A stretch of DNA of 64,000 nucleotides from Apoda limacodes (GCA_946406115.1 OX291548.1:14062373-14126372), one strand, 5' to 3'. Numbered from the stretch's first letter, positions 1 through 11,882 are shown. Numbers and translations are program-made. Notes: generated by a model not told the origin, from the letters alone.

Positions 1-38
1 CGCTCTTTAGCTCTTCGGTTTTGAAACCAAATTTTTAC
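1..38 (-). CDS. cad: caudal homeobox protein, coding exon 3 (partial, runs off left edge)
   Basis: Reading the minus strand from 38 to 1 gives VKIWFQNRRAKE plus the first two bases of an Arg codon. This is homeodomain helix 3, the DNA recognition helix, with W48, Q50, N51 and R53. It is preceded on the minus strand by an AG acceptor (TTATAG) at 39-40. The phase (0) matches exon 2, which ends on a complete Gln codon, so the homeodomain is interrupted between positions 44 and 45, the usual place in caudal/Cdx genes. Gln at position 50 is typical of the Antp/Cdx superclass. The pyrimidine tract before the acceptor is weak, but the coding match leaves little doubt. The C-terminal part of the protein lies outside the window. 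Caudal is a nuclear transcription factor that patterns the posterior embryo and gut. Confidence 0.95.
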
Positions 39-99
39 CTATAACAAGATAATTTGATAATGTATTTTATGAAGAAGTCTTCCTAATCATTTTTCTACC

Positions 100-141
100 T
101 ATTTATACCTAACTTAGTAGTATTTATACCTAAGTTAGTAG
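100..141. repeat. 21-bp tandem duplication
   Basis: Two adjacent 21-bp copies (100-120 and 121-141) beginning TATTTATACCTAA differ at one base. They lie about 60 bp from the cad exon 3 acceptor, on its intron side. Confidence 0.85.
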
Positions 142-837
142 ACTTAGCATAAAATTGAGTTTTCTTCCCATCTATTCGATAACAGGCGAAGGGTTCCTTG
201 ATTAGTGCGACCTAATGGGTCATTTCGGCGACTTACTTACGAATAACAGTCGAAATGACTATTTAAACTGAAACACTTTTTTTTTCTGAACGGACATGCA
301 GTTGGCTGATGCAGTCTCAGCCCATATAGCGCCCAACGCTCAAGGGCTCCCTGGGCTTGGGTTGTCGCTCTTGGGGTAGAAATATAATTTAAAAAGTTTG
401 AACGCAATTCGCTTCGATTAGGTCCCGGCCGGTCATAAATAAAGTGCGATTGCCGACGCAGCATTGGTTAACCCAATAAAAAAAACTGCGAACTGCGTCA
501 CAAGACTTGGCAGCATGGTTAAGAACAAGGGCGTAGCCAGCCTTTGGGCTTTGCTGACTTGGTAAAATGTGTTGTTTTTATACGGCAATTACTTCTGCTG
601 TTGATTTCGATACATGGCATTTTTAACCCATTTTTCAATATGGGAGATAACACCCACCTGAAAAATTATTATATTATATATATAATAATATATTATATTA
701 ATTTAAACTTTATAAAGGTTACTTGCAGAACCCTTAAAACACCGAAATAGTAAGTAAAACGACACTGACAATAATGTAGATAAACGTCTTTGAAAGACAA
801 GAGAACTATTTCAGTCGTTTAAATAGCGGACAACTTA

Positions 838-958
838 GGAAATGGACGAGTTAAGAAGTGGACGAGTTTGAAATATGGACGGATTGTAAAACGGACATGT
901 TAGGAATTGTAAAAAGACGAGTTAGAAAAGTGGAGAAGTTGGGAAAGTGGACGAAGTC
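838..958. repeat. degenerate minisatellite, unit about 17-19 bp
   Basis: About seven diverged copies of a unit like AAGTGGACGAGTTAGAA follow each other (for example near 842, 858, 875, 892, 918, 935 and 948). Copies differ by substitutions and small indels, so this is an old array in the cad intron. Confidence 0.75.
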
Positions 959-1107
959 GTCCGGAACCGGAAAATTATTTCGAAAAAGAAGCCGATAAGA
1001 AAGGTCCATTTAGGTTGGGCAGGATTTAGGAAGCTTCGTCTTGTCTTAACGTCGTCCATACTACAGTGCTCTTACCTGCTCTTTCTGGGACAAGCAGTCC
1101 ATACTAC

Positions 1108-2222
1108 GTAAAACGCAAGTTAAATGCTGCCTCGAGGTTGAGTAAGAAAGCAACTGCCAGAGCGAAAATTCTAATTCAACGGCAGCATAGGTGGGCGACT
1201 TGCGAGTTATCCTTCTGGGAGTCGTGCTTTCTGGCCGCTTGCCAAAGCTACCGAAGGGAACTTTTGCCAGTCGTCGTTACCACCACTGCGAAAGACCGAT
1301 GGTGACTTGGCCCATAGTGCTAAAGAGAAAGCCGATCTACTGGGCAGTCTCTTTGCCTAAAACTCGAATATAAACGATGAAGGCGCTGTACCACCTACTA
1401 TACCGTGGTGCGGTAAGATCATGCCGAAAATCTCCATAACACAGCGAAAGGTCCGGTGGGCGTTGCTTTCTATAGACGTTCATAAGTCGAGTGGGCCAGA
1501 CGGTATACCAGCAGTGGTGCTTAAGCAGTGTACGCGGGAGTTATGTCCTGTACTAACGCGCCTCTTCGCGCTTTCCTACCACACTAGCCAATTTCCGTCT
1601 TCATGGAAGACTTCGAATGTGCACCCGGTGCCTAAAAACGGCGATAGTTCAGATCCATCGAATTACAGGCCTATCGCTATTACCTCTCTCCTCTCCAAGG
1701 TGATGGAGCGTGTGATCAACACACAACTTCTAAGATACCTAGAAGAACACGACCTGGTCAGTGACCGTCAATATGGATTTCGCTACGGTTGCTCGACTGG
1801 TAACCTTCTAGTGTATCTCACACACCGATGGGCACTAGCCATTGATAGTCAGGGGGAGGCATTGGCATGTAGCCTGGACATAGCGAAGGCGTTCGATCGG
1901 GTCTGGCACCGGGGTCTTCTATCGAAGTTGCCATCTTACGGAGAGCCCGAGGGTGTGTACAAATGGGTGGCTAGATTTTTGTCCGGGCGACGCATACGAA
2001 CCATAGTTGACGATAGTTGCTCTGATAGCATGGACATTTATGCTGGTTTCCCGCAAGGCTCTGTGCTGTCTCCTACGCGTCTCAAATCGAGACCACACTA
2101 TCCAAGGACTCTGATTAGGTGGAACCCCTGGTGTTACAAGCGTCCATAGGCCACGGTGACCGCTTACCATCAGGCGGACCGTGTGCTTGTTTGCCACATT
2201 AGTGGTATAAAAAAAAAACACC
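1108..2222 (+). mobile_element. non-LTR retrotransposon family A, 5'-truncated and internally deleted copy
   Basis: The reverse transcriptase region is readable in the frame 1421-2082 (KSSGPDGIPAVVL, NYRPIAITSLLSKVMER, LDIAKAFDRVWH, FPQGSVLSP). Upstream, the same polyprotein continues from about 1108 but in shifting frames (KRKLNAASRLSKKATARAK). Directly after the PQGSVLSPT motif, at about 2080-2085, the sequence jumps to the family 3' end (2130-2222: the segment with CGGTGACCGCTTACCATC, then TTTGCCACATTAGTGGTA and an A-rich tail). The catalytic YADD box and the whole thumb and C-terminal part are therefore missing. This is a dead copy of a jockey/CR1-like element. It retains an RT segment (MER to GFR) that the longer copy at 45179-47563 has lost. 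Confidence 0.88.
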
Positions 2223-2224
2223 GA

Positions 2225-2425
2225 TAAAAGAATTTAAGGCGGGTATAACCGCGGAAAAAAATGGCATGGAGATAGTTTGAGTCCGTGGGAAGAAAAAAGG
2301 TTACTTGAAAACGGCAAGCGTAAGTCAGATTTTCCTGTAATTGAGAAGATGCCATTGAAATCCCACACCGATAACCGAATTTCGGGCGGGCGGAACCGCG
2401 GGCAAGAGCTAGTTATAAATAAATA
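2225..2425 (-). repeat. interspersed repeat family B
   Basis: This segment contains GGCATGGAGATAGTTTGAGT, then CACACCGATAACCGAATTTC and GGCGGAACCGCGGGCAA. The same modules recur at 9686, 20885, 21118 and 22487. The family looks like the short non-coding repeats common in Lepidoptera. It abuts the tail of the family A element directly. Confidence 0.7.
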
Positions 2426-3627
2426 AATAAAACGATCGCGTGTCAACACGACCTTACATTATTAAATACCGAGGAACTACTTCTCTACTCGTAAAAGGTT
2501 TGACAAACAGTTGACCTAACAGTCAATATTTGAATTGTCGATTGTAAAAATGGATGTAGATGACGACTAGGACTATTTTAATACACTGGTGTAATTAAAT
2601 AATTGAAACGCCAATATAGTGTATACGCTTCAAAATCAAACGGCTCCATGGCGTGCGCGCTGAACAATGCTAGCAATGCCCGTAGTTGAAGAGCGCAGCG
2701 TGCATGCGCGCGGATCGTCCACATTCATTGCATGTTCTTGTTGCATTGCATGTTGTGTTGCAAATAATCTGTACGCACCGTTAGACGATCCTGTAATGGC
2801 GACAATACAAAATCGCTACTGAAGCAATGGCGCTCCAATACGACTTAACATCAAAACACTTACGAACTGCCTCTAGGTACATGCAGAAAGTTGAACAAGC
2901 GACTGTTGGAAGACGGTTCTGTGTTATAGCAGTAAAAAATTCGGGCGATCCGAATAGGGACATTTTTAAATTAATAAATTATCCCGAAAATATGCCAATC
3001 CGGGCAGCTCCCCCCCCCCCCCGTACCTTAAGGGAGGACAGAAAAAGTGGGAACTTCTCATTAGTTTATTATTTATTTTTATCAAAATATTACAAAAAAA
3101 ATATTTTGATTTACACAAATTAAGTTAGATGAGTTCTTACAGTGAAAGTGAAATATTACCACTAGAAAGTCTAAAATTTAACGCAGAAACCTTCATAATT
3201 TACTTCCAAACAAAACGAAAGAAATATAAATTTGTAATTTGGTTATGTAAATATAAATATTCGTCACTACTAAAAGCATCACTTATTTATTTTTTCTCAT
3301 AGAGGGGGATGTAAAGAAAAGTGTGCTACACGGTACCAAAATTATTTAACCTCGAGCGACGTAGTTTGAGTCCCTCGCTACGCTTAAACAACTGCTCTCG
3401 CCCTCAATACATTACTTTGGCCCCTTGTGACACAATCTACCATTTGACATCAACTCGTTTACAAAAAGAACGGGCATCCAAAACATGATTTTGTGCTAGC
3501 GTGCACGAATTTGGAAACTACCCTTCTACTATAAAACTCAGATCAAAATCGTTAGGCTATTTGCCTCATTCATTACAAACTTCGAATTGAACGGCGCGGC
3601 GTCTGGGTTTTTGTCAATCTGCATTAA

Positions 3628-3791
3628 GGCCGGGCGCACATTACTAGATATGTCCGATGGAAAATTTCTCGCGCGCGCTGGACGCGTACTCCGTGCATAT
3701 ACTTTGTACTAGACCCCGCAGACTAAGAATTTTTCTCGTGACAAGATGTATGCACGTATTTCGATGTATTTCTCCTAGTATGCGCCAGGTC
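3628..3791. mobile_element. PIF/Harbinger-like MITE with TAA target duplication
   Basis: A 164-bp non-coding element begins GGCCGGGCGCACATTACTAG and ends CTAGTATGCGCCAGGTC, which is close to an inverted copy. It is flanked on both sides by TAA (3625-3627 and 3792-3794). A 3-bp TWA target duplication with G-rich terminal repeats is typical of PIF/Harbinger. No transposase is present, so it would be mobilised in trans. Confidence 0.7.
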
Positions 3792-4227
3792 TAAGACGGT
3801 ACCCTGACTTAAATTACAATAATCACCCTCGAACTGCATGTGATGGTTTGAAACACGTGCACGTGAGCGAGACAAGGAACCACAGGCTTTAATCATTCTG
3901 TGCTTTTCCGAATAGGCTGACGTGAGCGCCCAATTCTTTTGTTGGTAGGTATATATAAGTATTTACTTATAAACTAACTTGGTTAACTTTAAATTTAGTT
4001 GTTAGTATTATCTTTAGTTACCTATGTATAGCTAGCTAGTTGATATAAATTTGGATGGTATTACACACGGACCTAAAAGGTATACACTGACGGACAAAAC
4101 GCAAAAAAAAAGAAATTTTAGTTTTTTTTGATATTTTCTTCTATCGAAGCAAAGCAAAGCTTTCGTGTTTTCAGTAGTAAAAGAGAACCAGGTTCTTCTT
4201 TATGGGATTAAATTTTTAATCGAAATT

Positions 4228-4535
4228 TTTTTACCGTCGTTGAACCGAGTCAAAAAGTCTAAGCTGGTATCCGGGTGCATCCGCCCAGAGATGGCAGCAG
4301 TACTCCATATGGGGCCGAACCTGCGACTTGAAAAGCAGCAACCTCTGTACCTACTGCCTCACTCTGTTGAGTACACCTAGTTTTTTGGACGCCAGCTTCA
4401 CCTTATCTTGTAAATGATCTCGGAACTGATCATCGCTGGAGATGTCAACACCAAGGATCTCAATGCTCTTGGAGATGGATAGGGGAGTGTTCTGAAATTG
4501 TGGGACTACAGCGAATGGAGTTTTCTTAGCGTTAA
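4228..4535 (-). mobile_element. non-LTR family A fragment
   Basis: The plus strand here closely resembles 45650-45960 and 62800-63040 (for example GTTGAACCGAGTCAAAA, CTGGTATCCGGGTGCA and ATGGCAGCAGTACTCCATAT). It is the antisense of the region after the RT catalytic box. Both ends are truncated and the reading frame is broken. Confidence 0.85.
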
Positions 4536-4801
4536 AAAAATTTCCATTTTAAAAAGCGTTACTTCACGTTGGCACTTTTTTTTTATATTGTTATTTTCTT
4601 ATGTTTCAGGTTGGGAAAATTCTGTCATTGTATCGTAAAGTTTTCTATTTGCATTTTTTTTATTATTCTACAATAGCCGTTTTTGACTTTTTAAGACTCT
4701 GTGAGTGATATTACTATTATTATTTTTTAATTTATTTTATTAATTAATTATTTAACCAATACTGATATATCTATTTGACGTTATAAAATTTACATCTATT
4801 A

Positions 4802-5295
4802 GGGCGTTCCATCTGGCGATTTTTTGACACTAAGTAGCAGATTTTTTAGCGGTTCGCGTTTCATTAGCTTTTGGTAGCAAAATGATAGCTAATCTAATGT
4901 TGACTTATAGCGTTCCTTTTGAGCGGCTTTGCTACGAAATGTTGCTACCAAAAACCCATTTCGGGAGGTAGGTATTTTGTGCTACGCTTTGACAGCTGTC
5001 AAATGTGAAAGTGAATCCCTAGAGAAAAATACTTATGAGTTTATGACGTCTTTTTTAGAGAAAACTTTATTTTTGCATTAGTTCATAATATATCTTTGTT
5101 ATTATCTACAAAAAAATCAAAACAAAATACTTAAACAAATATAGACACGGAACTGTCAAAAAATGACGCGAAACGCGTTTCGTTTGGACAATAATAGCGC
5201 CGCTGAAATTATCAGATGCGCTCCGACGGAACGGGTAGTTGGTGCTAAAATGAGGTTTTACTATTAAATTTTAACGCGGCTCAGAAGAAACGCCC
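4802..5295. mobile_element. MITE, PIF/Harbinger-like
   Basis: The left end GGGCGTTCCATCTG is the near-inverse of the right end, which read on the minus strand is GGGCGTTTCTTCTG. TTA precedes the left end and TTTA follows the right end, so the target duplication is imperfect. The roughly 494-bp interior is non-coding. Confidence 0.55.
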
Positions 5296-6700
5296 TTTAC
5301 GTCACTGGTATCTCGACACTCATGAATCAATCCTTAGACTGATTTCTTGTATTACATGCTGTAAATGCATGTTATTAATGCAAACCTTCTAATGGGGATA
5401 TTTTTAGTAGGTTTAAGTTCTTGCGTGACCATAAAAATACAATCCACGTTAAAACGTCGGTTGTCGTCGGAAATAACATAAGGTACATTTTGGCTACAAA
5501 ACTTTTATCGTCGCTTTTAGACCAGAAAACAAAAATAATAAAATTAAAAAATTTGTATTTCTTATATAAACAAATCATTATCTCGACAATTACTGCCAAT
5601 TCGTACTAGGCCAGCGCAGTGGACAATGTCGTAAGGCTTCTTTCTGTAAGAAAAAGCATCTGTCCGTATGAAGGACGAACAACGGCCTTATAGTAAGGAA
5701 ACTAAGGCCAAAGATATATAATCTGTGGCCAAATTCTACCGCACTGGTCCAGTGCAAATCAAATTTTCTAGCAACCCACAAGGCTTTCACTTAGCATAAG
5801 AACTGATATAATTAAAACAGCTAGGACAGACCATTTAATGTGCTTTTCCAAGCACGCAGGAGCTGAGTGAAACAATTAGGTTAGAGGTATTGTGGTAAAA
5901 ATGTGCCACTATACAGGCGAGGTTACCCATCCAAGGACTGACCACACTCGAAGATGTTTAATTTGGCATATCGATTTTGATATTGGGCTGTCAACACCAA
6001 AGTCGATAGTCGGTTGGGATGAATTATTATTGGGCCATTAGATCTTCGATATATATTTTAGATATAACTTAAATGCGTTTACGTGATTTATTGAATAAAG
6101 GTGTGCGTGCTGCAGGGATACAAATATAAATAACTAAAAGCCTTGACAGATTAATCTGTGACGGCAAAGGGTACGGTTGCTCTAAATTTTGGTCCCTTAA
6201 TCTAATTTAAGAAAACTAAACTTATTAAGATAACACGTAATATTCTTTACCTCATTTGGGAAATGGACTCTGGAATATTCTCAGAATAAGAAATGAAATC
6301 ATTAACAACTTTAAGAGTTCATCTACCTTCATCAAATTGATATAGTGATACACCCCAGATGATCTAAGGATTAGATCCAAAACACAGTGATAAGTTTTTG
6401 AATCATATCAATTAGTTTTTTTATGTTCTTGATACTGATGATGACAGATATTGGATTTTCTTCTTTGGGAATCCGTCAGTTTTCAAGCTGGTTGCATAAC
6501 AGTTGTCATTTGGAGTTAAGTTTAAGAACTAAGATTGACGTGTTTAACAGTTTTTGGACAAACATCCCCTGGAGGTACCAAAGTAGAGGATAGAAATTTG
6601 TTGAGATTATGGAATCACAATAAAGCAGGTACTAAACAGTAATTCATTCAGTAGACCAATAGAAATAAATTAGTAGCTATAATAATAGAAAACAATTTAC

Positions 6701-6846
6701 CTGTCTTTCAGAGAGTCCAAGATTGGCGGCAAGCTCTGCCTTCCGTCGGATAGTGATGTACCTACTGTAGTGGAACTCTTTCTCTAATTCAAGCCGCTGA
6801 TGATCGCTGTATACCACACGATATTTGTCCTTCGTTCTTGTTTTAC
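6701..6846 (-). CDS. cad: caudal homeobox protein, coding exon 2 (homeodomain helices 1 and 2)
   Basis: On the minus strand, after a CAG acceptor at 6847-6849, the exon starts with GT. This completes a Gly codon begun by the last G of exon 1. The exon then encodes [16 protein letters not shown] and continues through [17 protein letters not shown] to LGLSERQ, ending at 6701 before a GTAAAT donor. With the split Gly it contributes 49 codons: a linker, then homeodomain positions 1-44. The [12 protein letters not shown] and [17 protein letters not shown] motifs are diagnostic of the caudal/Cdx class rather than other Hox-like genes. The exon is embedded in intronic repeats, yet its reading frame and splice sites are intact. 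Confidence 0.97.
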
Positions 6847-6967
6847 CTGAAAAAAAGACATTAACCAGTTACTATTGGGCATTAATAACCTTCTAAAGTA
6901 GTATTTAACTTCTTAGCTGTTTTTATTGGAAATGCAGGTTATCAACAAATCCTAGGAGTTTATTAGG

Positions 6968-7130
6968 AACAGTCTTTACAGGCTAGACTCGCAAATTTGA
7001 GCGTAAAATATATGCAAGTACTTTCACGGGTCTCGAGAGGTAAGACCTACTTGCATAGATGTTTCTTTAGAATTCTCGAGTCTTTAACACTCGAGACTTT
7101 TCACAATAAGGTCCCTGTTCAGAAGTTTCT
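6968..7130. repeat. diverged copy of the MITE at 12007
   Basis: GGAACAGTCTTTACAGGC and ATGCAAGTACTTTCACGGGT followed by GAGAGGTAAGACCTACTTG parallel the modules at 12007-12140. CAATAAGGTCCCT also occurs in both. The right terminal repeat is not clear in this copy. Confidence 0.5.
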
Positions 7131-7617
7131 TAGATATCTGCAATATCTGATTTATAAAATACGAATCTCTCGACAACTCACCTCGTACATGGCTAAATCG
7201 GGGCTCTTTTATTAAGAACACGAAATACAGGTACCAAATACTATGCAAATTATATCAAAATATCTTAAACATAAAAGTATAATACATCTTGTTTGTTATG
7301 TTAGGTTTAGTGTAACGTTTATACGCGTGTTTATCGTTTGAAAAGACTTTTATATTCCCGTATCGAGCTGGGTTACTCCACAAAGTGTAATTGTGTAGGC
7401 GAGAGAAGGGGGAGACGTCCCGAGGGCTCGATAAGGTAAATCCAGGCGGCGAGGAACAGAGGCGCCGGCACACCAAGAGCTTAGGGCAGGGATCTAGTGG
7501 GACCACACGCAATGACCGAGCACTGTATAACTTAAACCTACTATTACCTGTTCAATTTTTTTTATCCAACTACTACGGAGGGTTATGATTTTATTAGTTC
7601 ATGTATGGGTATACATT

Positions 7618-8040
7618 TATTAACATGGTCATAATATGTTCTCGTGTGTGCAGCTCCTAAGCTAGGTACTGATCATATTTTTAAATGAGATGTCTTTAGC
7701 TTCGTCTTTGTGGTCCACGTGTCATAGACTATGTGACGTCATATTAAATTCAACATGGCGGGTATAACTTTGCATAATACTCTCTAGCAGTTTGCGTATA
7801 TTTGTAAGCAAGGTCATATGTTTCGGTGTAGGACCTAATCTACTCGTCATATTTTGTCAATTGCTCTATCACTAGATTCTTTTTATTAGGACGGTCATAC
7901 ATTTCCGCGTAGCTCCTAAGCTACTCATCATATTTTGACAAATGCGGTATCACTAGGTTCGTCATAGTGGTCCGCGTGTCATAGGCTATGTGACATCATT
8001 TTAAATCCTATATAGCGGATATAACTTGCATAATAATCTG
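7618..8040. repeat. degenerate tandem array of a 100-250 bp unit
   Basis: Three related blocks follow one another. Each has a variant of GGTCATA...TTCxxxGTxxAGCTCCTAAGCTAC...CATATTTTxxxAA. Two of them continue into GTGGTCCxCGTGTCATAG, CTATGTGACxTCAT and CGGxTATAACTTxGCATAAT. The blocks start near 7618, 7800 and 7880; the middle one is shorter. It is non-coding and of unknown origin. Confidence 0.6.
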
Positions 8041-8293
8041 ATCAATAAAAAAAAAACAGAAATGTTTGGTATCAAATGAAAGGTTTTTATTCAAAGATTA
8101 CGAAAATGTTTAATTATGTTGATTATAACCTAGCTTCTTACACCATGCTAAAACTATGCCTTTTTTATGGAGAATTAGGTATCTAACAATGATTAGGTTC
8201 GGAAATTCGGTCTCAACATTCCTAGAATTTTCAAAAATTTACGTGGTTATATATTTATTTATTTTCTGCAGATTACGTTACCTATTATATTAC

Positions 8294-8335
8294 ACACAAC
8301 AATGTATACCTGTTATAACGTATACATTGTTGTGT
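8294..8335. repeat. perfect 16-bp inverted repeat (hairpin)
   Basis: ACACAACAATGTATAC (8294-8309) and its exact reverse complement (8320-8335) are separated by 10 bases. It could fold as a short RNA or DNA hairpin. Nothing else nearby suggests a function. Confidence 0.85.
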
Positions 8336-9359
8336 TTAAATAAAATATTTTTCAAAATGTAGCAGCAAAATCAAGAAATAACCTAATAACATTTGACTAC
8401 CAATATAATCTAATAAAAATGACGACTAGTCAAAATATTCGGGGTTTTAACCAAGTCGAAAAATTCAAATGCGCAGGTAAATTTTTATCTCTCCATAGAT
8501 TACTCGACGAGTAAAATTACAAGATCTGTGTACATAGCACTAAGACATAGCTGAGATGTATGCTTGTTTACTTGGAGTGTGTAAATACCCCTTATCTGGT
8601 TATTAAGAACTTCATAAATTAGGTTTGTCACATGTGATGGTATCAAGGGGGAATTAGACAATCATATTTTTGAAGTGAGAATTTGCTCTTAGTCTTTAGA
8701 ACTGTTTCAACACTGTTTATTATCATTTTGATAAGTCTATTGATTTTTCGTACACTTATCTATTGTGGAGTGTATTTGTGAAATTGTAGTATTTGTCTTA
8801 CGTTTCTTATTTCATCTATTGTTAAAGCAGAAAATATGGTCCTTCGATCTTCACTCATGTTAAAGGGTCCGTATAAGTGCCAAATTAGTCATGTTTGTCA
8901 ATCTAGATCTCAGTTTGTATGATATAATATGTTTAATATTTTGAGTTGACACAGAAAAGTTGTTCTCCTAATCTTTAATAATTAGAACTTCGAACATTTT
9001 ACTCGGTACATTTAATTTTCGAAAAACCTTGTTTCGCACTCATTTTTGTTAAATCTTTAAAACGAAATTCTATTTCGCGATTATTTTAAAAATTTGATAG
9101 GCAATAACTATATCTTAATTTTCTCAAACTAGTTTTTTGATAACTATCGTAGTTTTTTTATAAACGACGATATATAGATTTTTTGCAAGATTTACGCGTT
9201 GGCTGTCGCCGTCACACAAGGCAGTAATTATATAGCGCTGTCCCTTTGCGCATGTTACTGCATACGCGAACTCTTAATTTTTTCATTGTTTTTTAGTCTA
9301 ATCATTTTGTTAAAGACTAATTAATTACCTATATCTGCATATTGAGCAAAGTTTAGTTT

Positions 9360-9685
9360 AGTGGCAAACAAGCTTACGGCTCTGATGATAAACGGTTACC
9401 ACAGCCTATGGTCGCTTGCAACACCTGGGGCATCACCAGCTGTTTGCCGAGCCTTCAAACATCTACTTCTTTCTTGAAGAACCCCATAATGTCGTCATTA
9501 GAGAAAACCTGGGCAGGCAGCTCATTTCACAACCTAAGCGTTCGTGAGAGAAAGTTTCTCTCAAACCGCACTGTACGAGACCATTCAGGTTCAAAGGTGT
9601 GAGGATAAATTCCCTGCCGATCGGGAGCGGAGCAATAGAAGATAGTAGCCATGGACATCATTTCGAACAACTCCTCAGAACAAAA
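9360..9685 (-). mobile_element. non-LTR family A, 3' terminal fragment
   Basis: The plus strand shows the inverted family 3' end (AGTGGCAAACAAGCTTACGG, then a diverged CGGTTACCACAGCCTATGG). The antisense of the ORF C-terminus follows, including GAGAGAAAGTTTCTCTCAAAC. The match stops abruptly at about 9685, where family B begins, so this copy is truncated to about 325 bp. Confidence 0.85.
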
Positions 9686-9862
9686 CCGACTCACACTTGA
9701 CGTTGTCAAGTAGCCTGCCTATTCCTAATGTCCTTTCCCGGCACTCAAACTATCTCCATGCCTTTCATATTAATCGGCACGGAGGTTTAAGCGTGAAGAG
9801 GGCAGTAACGAGACCGACAGACAGATCGATTTATTTTCGCATTTACAGTATTAGTATGGATA
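9686..9862 (+). repeat. interspersed repeat family B
   Basis: It begins CGACTCACACTTGACGTT and continues with GTTTAAGCGTGAAGAGG and a GACAGACAGA segment. It ends near TTTACAGTATTAGTATGG. The same order of modules is found at 20970-21118 and, inverted, at 22487-22640. Confidence 0.7.
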
Positions 9863-10885
9863 CCACGCCGATCACCTAACTGAGCGCGGGCAGAAGCCAG
9901 TTTTCAAAAACCATATAACTGGGTTTCTGGATCTACTTATAAAATTAAAACATATCGATTTTCTCAACTTAGTAGTAGTAACAACTTAGATAAACACATG
10001 TTACAACATTTTGAAATCGGTGCAGTATCGTCTGAGAAGAGGTCAAAAGTCAACACTGCGACATGTTTTTCTACACAACCTTAAAACGTGTACACTATTA
10101 GATAAACTCTTCGGAGTGCTCGAATGACAGAAAATTATAACTTAAATAAATTTCCTGTTTGGGGAGCAAACAAAAGGCCAAGTTAGAACAAGTAAGACAA
10201 ACAGATGAGCTCTATAGCCGATGAAGTGTTTGATAGCAGGCGTTAATTTTCGTTGCAAACAGAAGTTGGGACTCCATGACACGAGCTTTTCTGATGTTTT
10301 GTTCGAAATATTTTTGTTTGGTAAGAAAAAACAAATTGTTGCGACGACTCAAGATACACAAGATTTGATATAGACAGAAATTATTTCCTTTCACTTTAAG
10401 GTAAGCTAATATTTTACTGCTAAATTGACAAATACCTAAGTGGTGAAGGTTAGTCAAAACATGAAAAGTGATATTCCAGTTATTGTATTTTCGAGTTCAA
10501 AAGTTTTGTATTTCTTTGCTGTGTCATATTTATTTGGTGTGTGCGTTTGTTTCACTGCGACGGCTTGGTTTATCATTTACATTGCCTACTGATTTTTTTT
10601 TTTTGATTACTGCGTTTTTTTAAATTTAGACTAAAGGCACAAAAGTGTTTCATTGTTAGTCAAAAATAACTACCAAATATTTTTTAATTTAAAATGAATT
10701 CATCTACGTAGTAGTAGTCATTTTAAGTCTTTATACAGATGACACCAAGATAAATTAGTAAAAAAGTACCGTTTTTTTTTGCGGACCCTAATAACTTCCC
10801 CGCCCGCGCTTAATTCTCTGTGCCAAATTTTAGCCTAATTGCATACTCCGTTGCGACAAATAGGACGGACAAACAAGCAAACGAA

Positions 10886-11200
10886 CTCATTTTTAACCGA
10901 CTTCAAAAAGGAGGAGGTTCTCAATTCGTCGTAATCTGTTAGATGTTTCTAGGGTACGGAAAAAGCAATCCGTCAGTCAAAAGTAAAAAAAAAAAAATTT
11001 TTACAAAAAAAAAACAACCGGCTCCAAAAAGATGCACTAAAAAAAATATTACAGTAAAGTTTGAAGTTGGTGTCTATGTGCCTTACAGAATTCACTTGCA
11101 TGAAACCAACTTCAAACTGTAATGCAGATCAGAATTTTGGAAATAAGTAATAATTTTTTAAAAAGATTGTTTTTTTTTTTGTAAAAAGGTTTTGTATTAT
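10886..11200. repeat. lepidopteran-type fold-back repeat
   Basis: It opens with TTTTTAACCGACTTCAAAAA and GGAGGAGGTTCTCAATTCG, a module also found inverted at 58635-58670. Further in, CAACCGGCTCCAAAAAGATG is followed by an inverted pair: AAGTTTGAAGTTGG (11057-11070) against CCAACTTCAAACTG (11106-11119). The second half recurs at 58160-58345. It is non-coding and probably a MITE-like family. Confidence 0.65.
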
Positions 11201-11751
11201 ATTACATGCTTTAATGGCTGGATATTATAATGTCCTGTGGGCTGGATATCTCAATAAGATTTTTGGAATTAGCGAAAACATTGGCTTTTTATTTCAAAAG
11301 GGAAACGCAAAAATAAATTTATATTAGTGTATTTATTAGTCTAGTAACTATTATCATATACTTACACAATTTTCTTGGAATCCGACTATTATTTGCCAGA
11401 CTGATTTATCGACACTGATAATTAGATCCAATACAAAGTCTACAAAAGATGTAATCGTTGATATAATTAACATTGTAAGAAATCAGATATAGCGATTTTA
11501 CTACGATATCAGATTTTATTAAATATTACTTTCAATTTGCATAATAGGTATTACATAACTTATTAAGCTGTTTACTGGGGAGAAGCACAGCCTAATTATT
11601 CAGTCGACGCACGGCAATTAACTTTAGGAAACAAATCAATATGAATTATATTAATTGATTTTGATTTAAATTTAAATACAACGAACATTTATTAAATTTA
11701 TGTACAAGGGCTAATTTTCTGGTTTTACGTCTTTTGTTTGTTGTCGTACCT

Positions 11752-11882
11752 ACACAGGTTTCCTCCTCATGTCTTCCTTTACCGAAAACTCTATGGTATG
11801 AATTTGGTACACGCTGGGCTGGAATCTACGCCCCCCAGAATGCGAGGCAGACACTGAAACCACCACCAACAGCGGCTACATA
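11752..11882 (-). mobile_element. SINE fragment with degraded tRNA-like head
   Basis: GGTTTCCTCCTCATGTCTTC followed by TTTACCGAAAACTC is the inverted core of a common lepidopteran SINE (canonically a GTGAGGAAACC-type core). The sequence to the right (GGGCTGGAATCTACGC, then GCGAGGCAGACACT) fits a decayed B-box and head. No clean tRNA cloverleaf remains. Confidence 0.5.

Larger units (their letters stand above)
39..6700 (-). other. cad: caudal intron between coding exons 2 and 3
   Basis: The GT donor is at 6699-6700 and the AG acceptor at 39-40 on the minus strand. The intron holds a degenerate minisatellite, a family A retrotransposon copy, a family B interspersed repeat, two PIF/Harbinger-like MITEs and a second family A fragment, each listed separately. 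From about 150 to 835, 2430 to 3620 and 5300 to 6700 I see no gene and no repeat I can name. A run of 13 C (3010-3022) and a GC-richer patch near 2640-2770 are the only oddities there. Confidence 0.85.

Noticed and set aside
3010..3022. Run of 13 C as a structural element
   Set aside because: A homopolymer run is as likely a sequencing or replication slippage product; no partner G-run or context seen.
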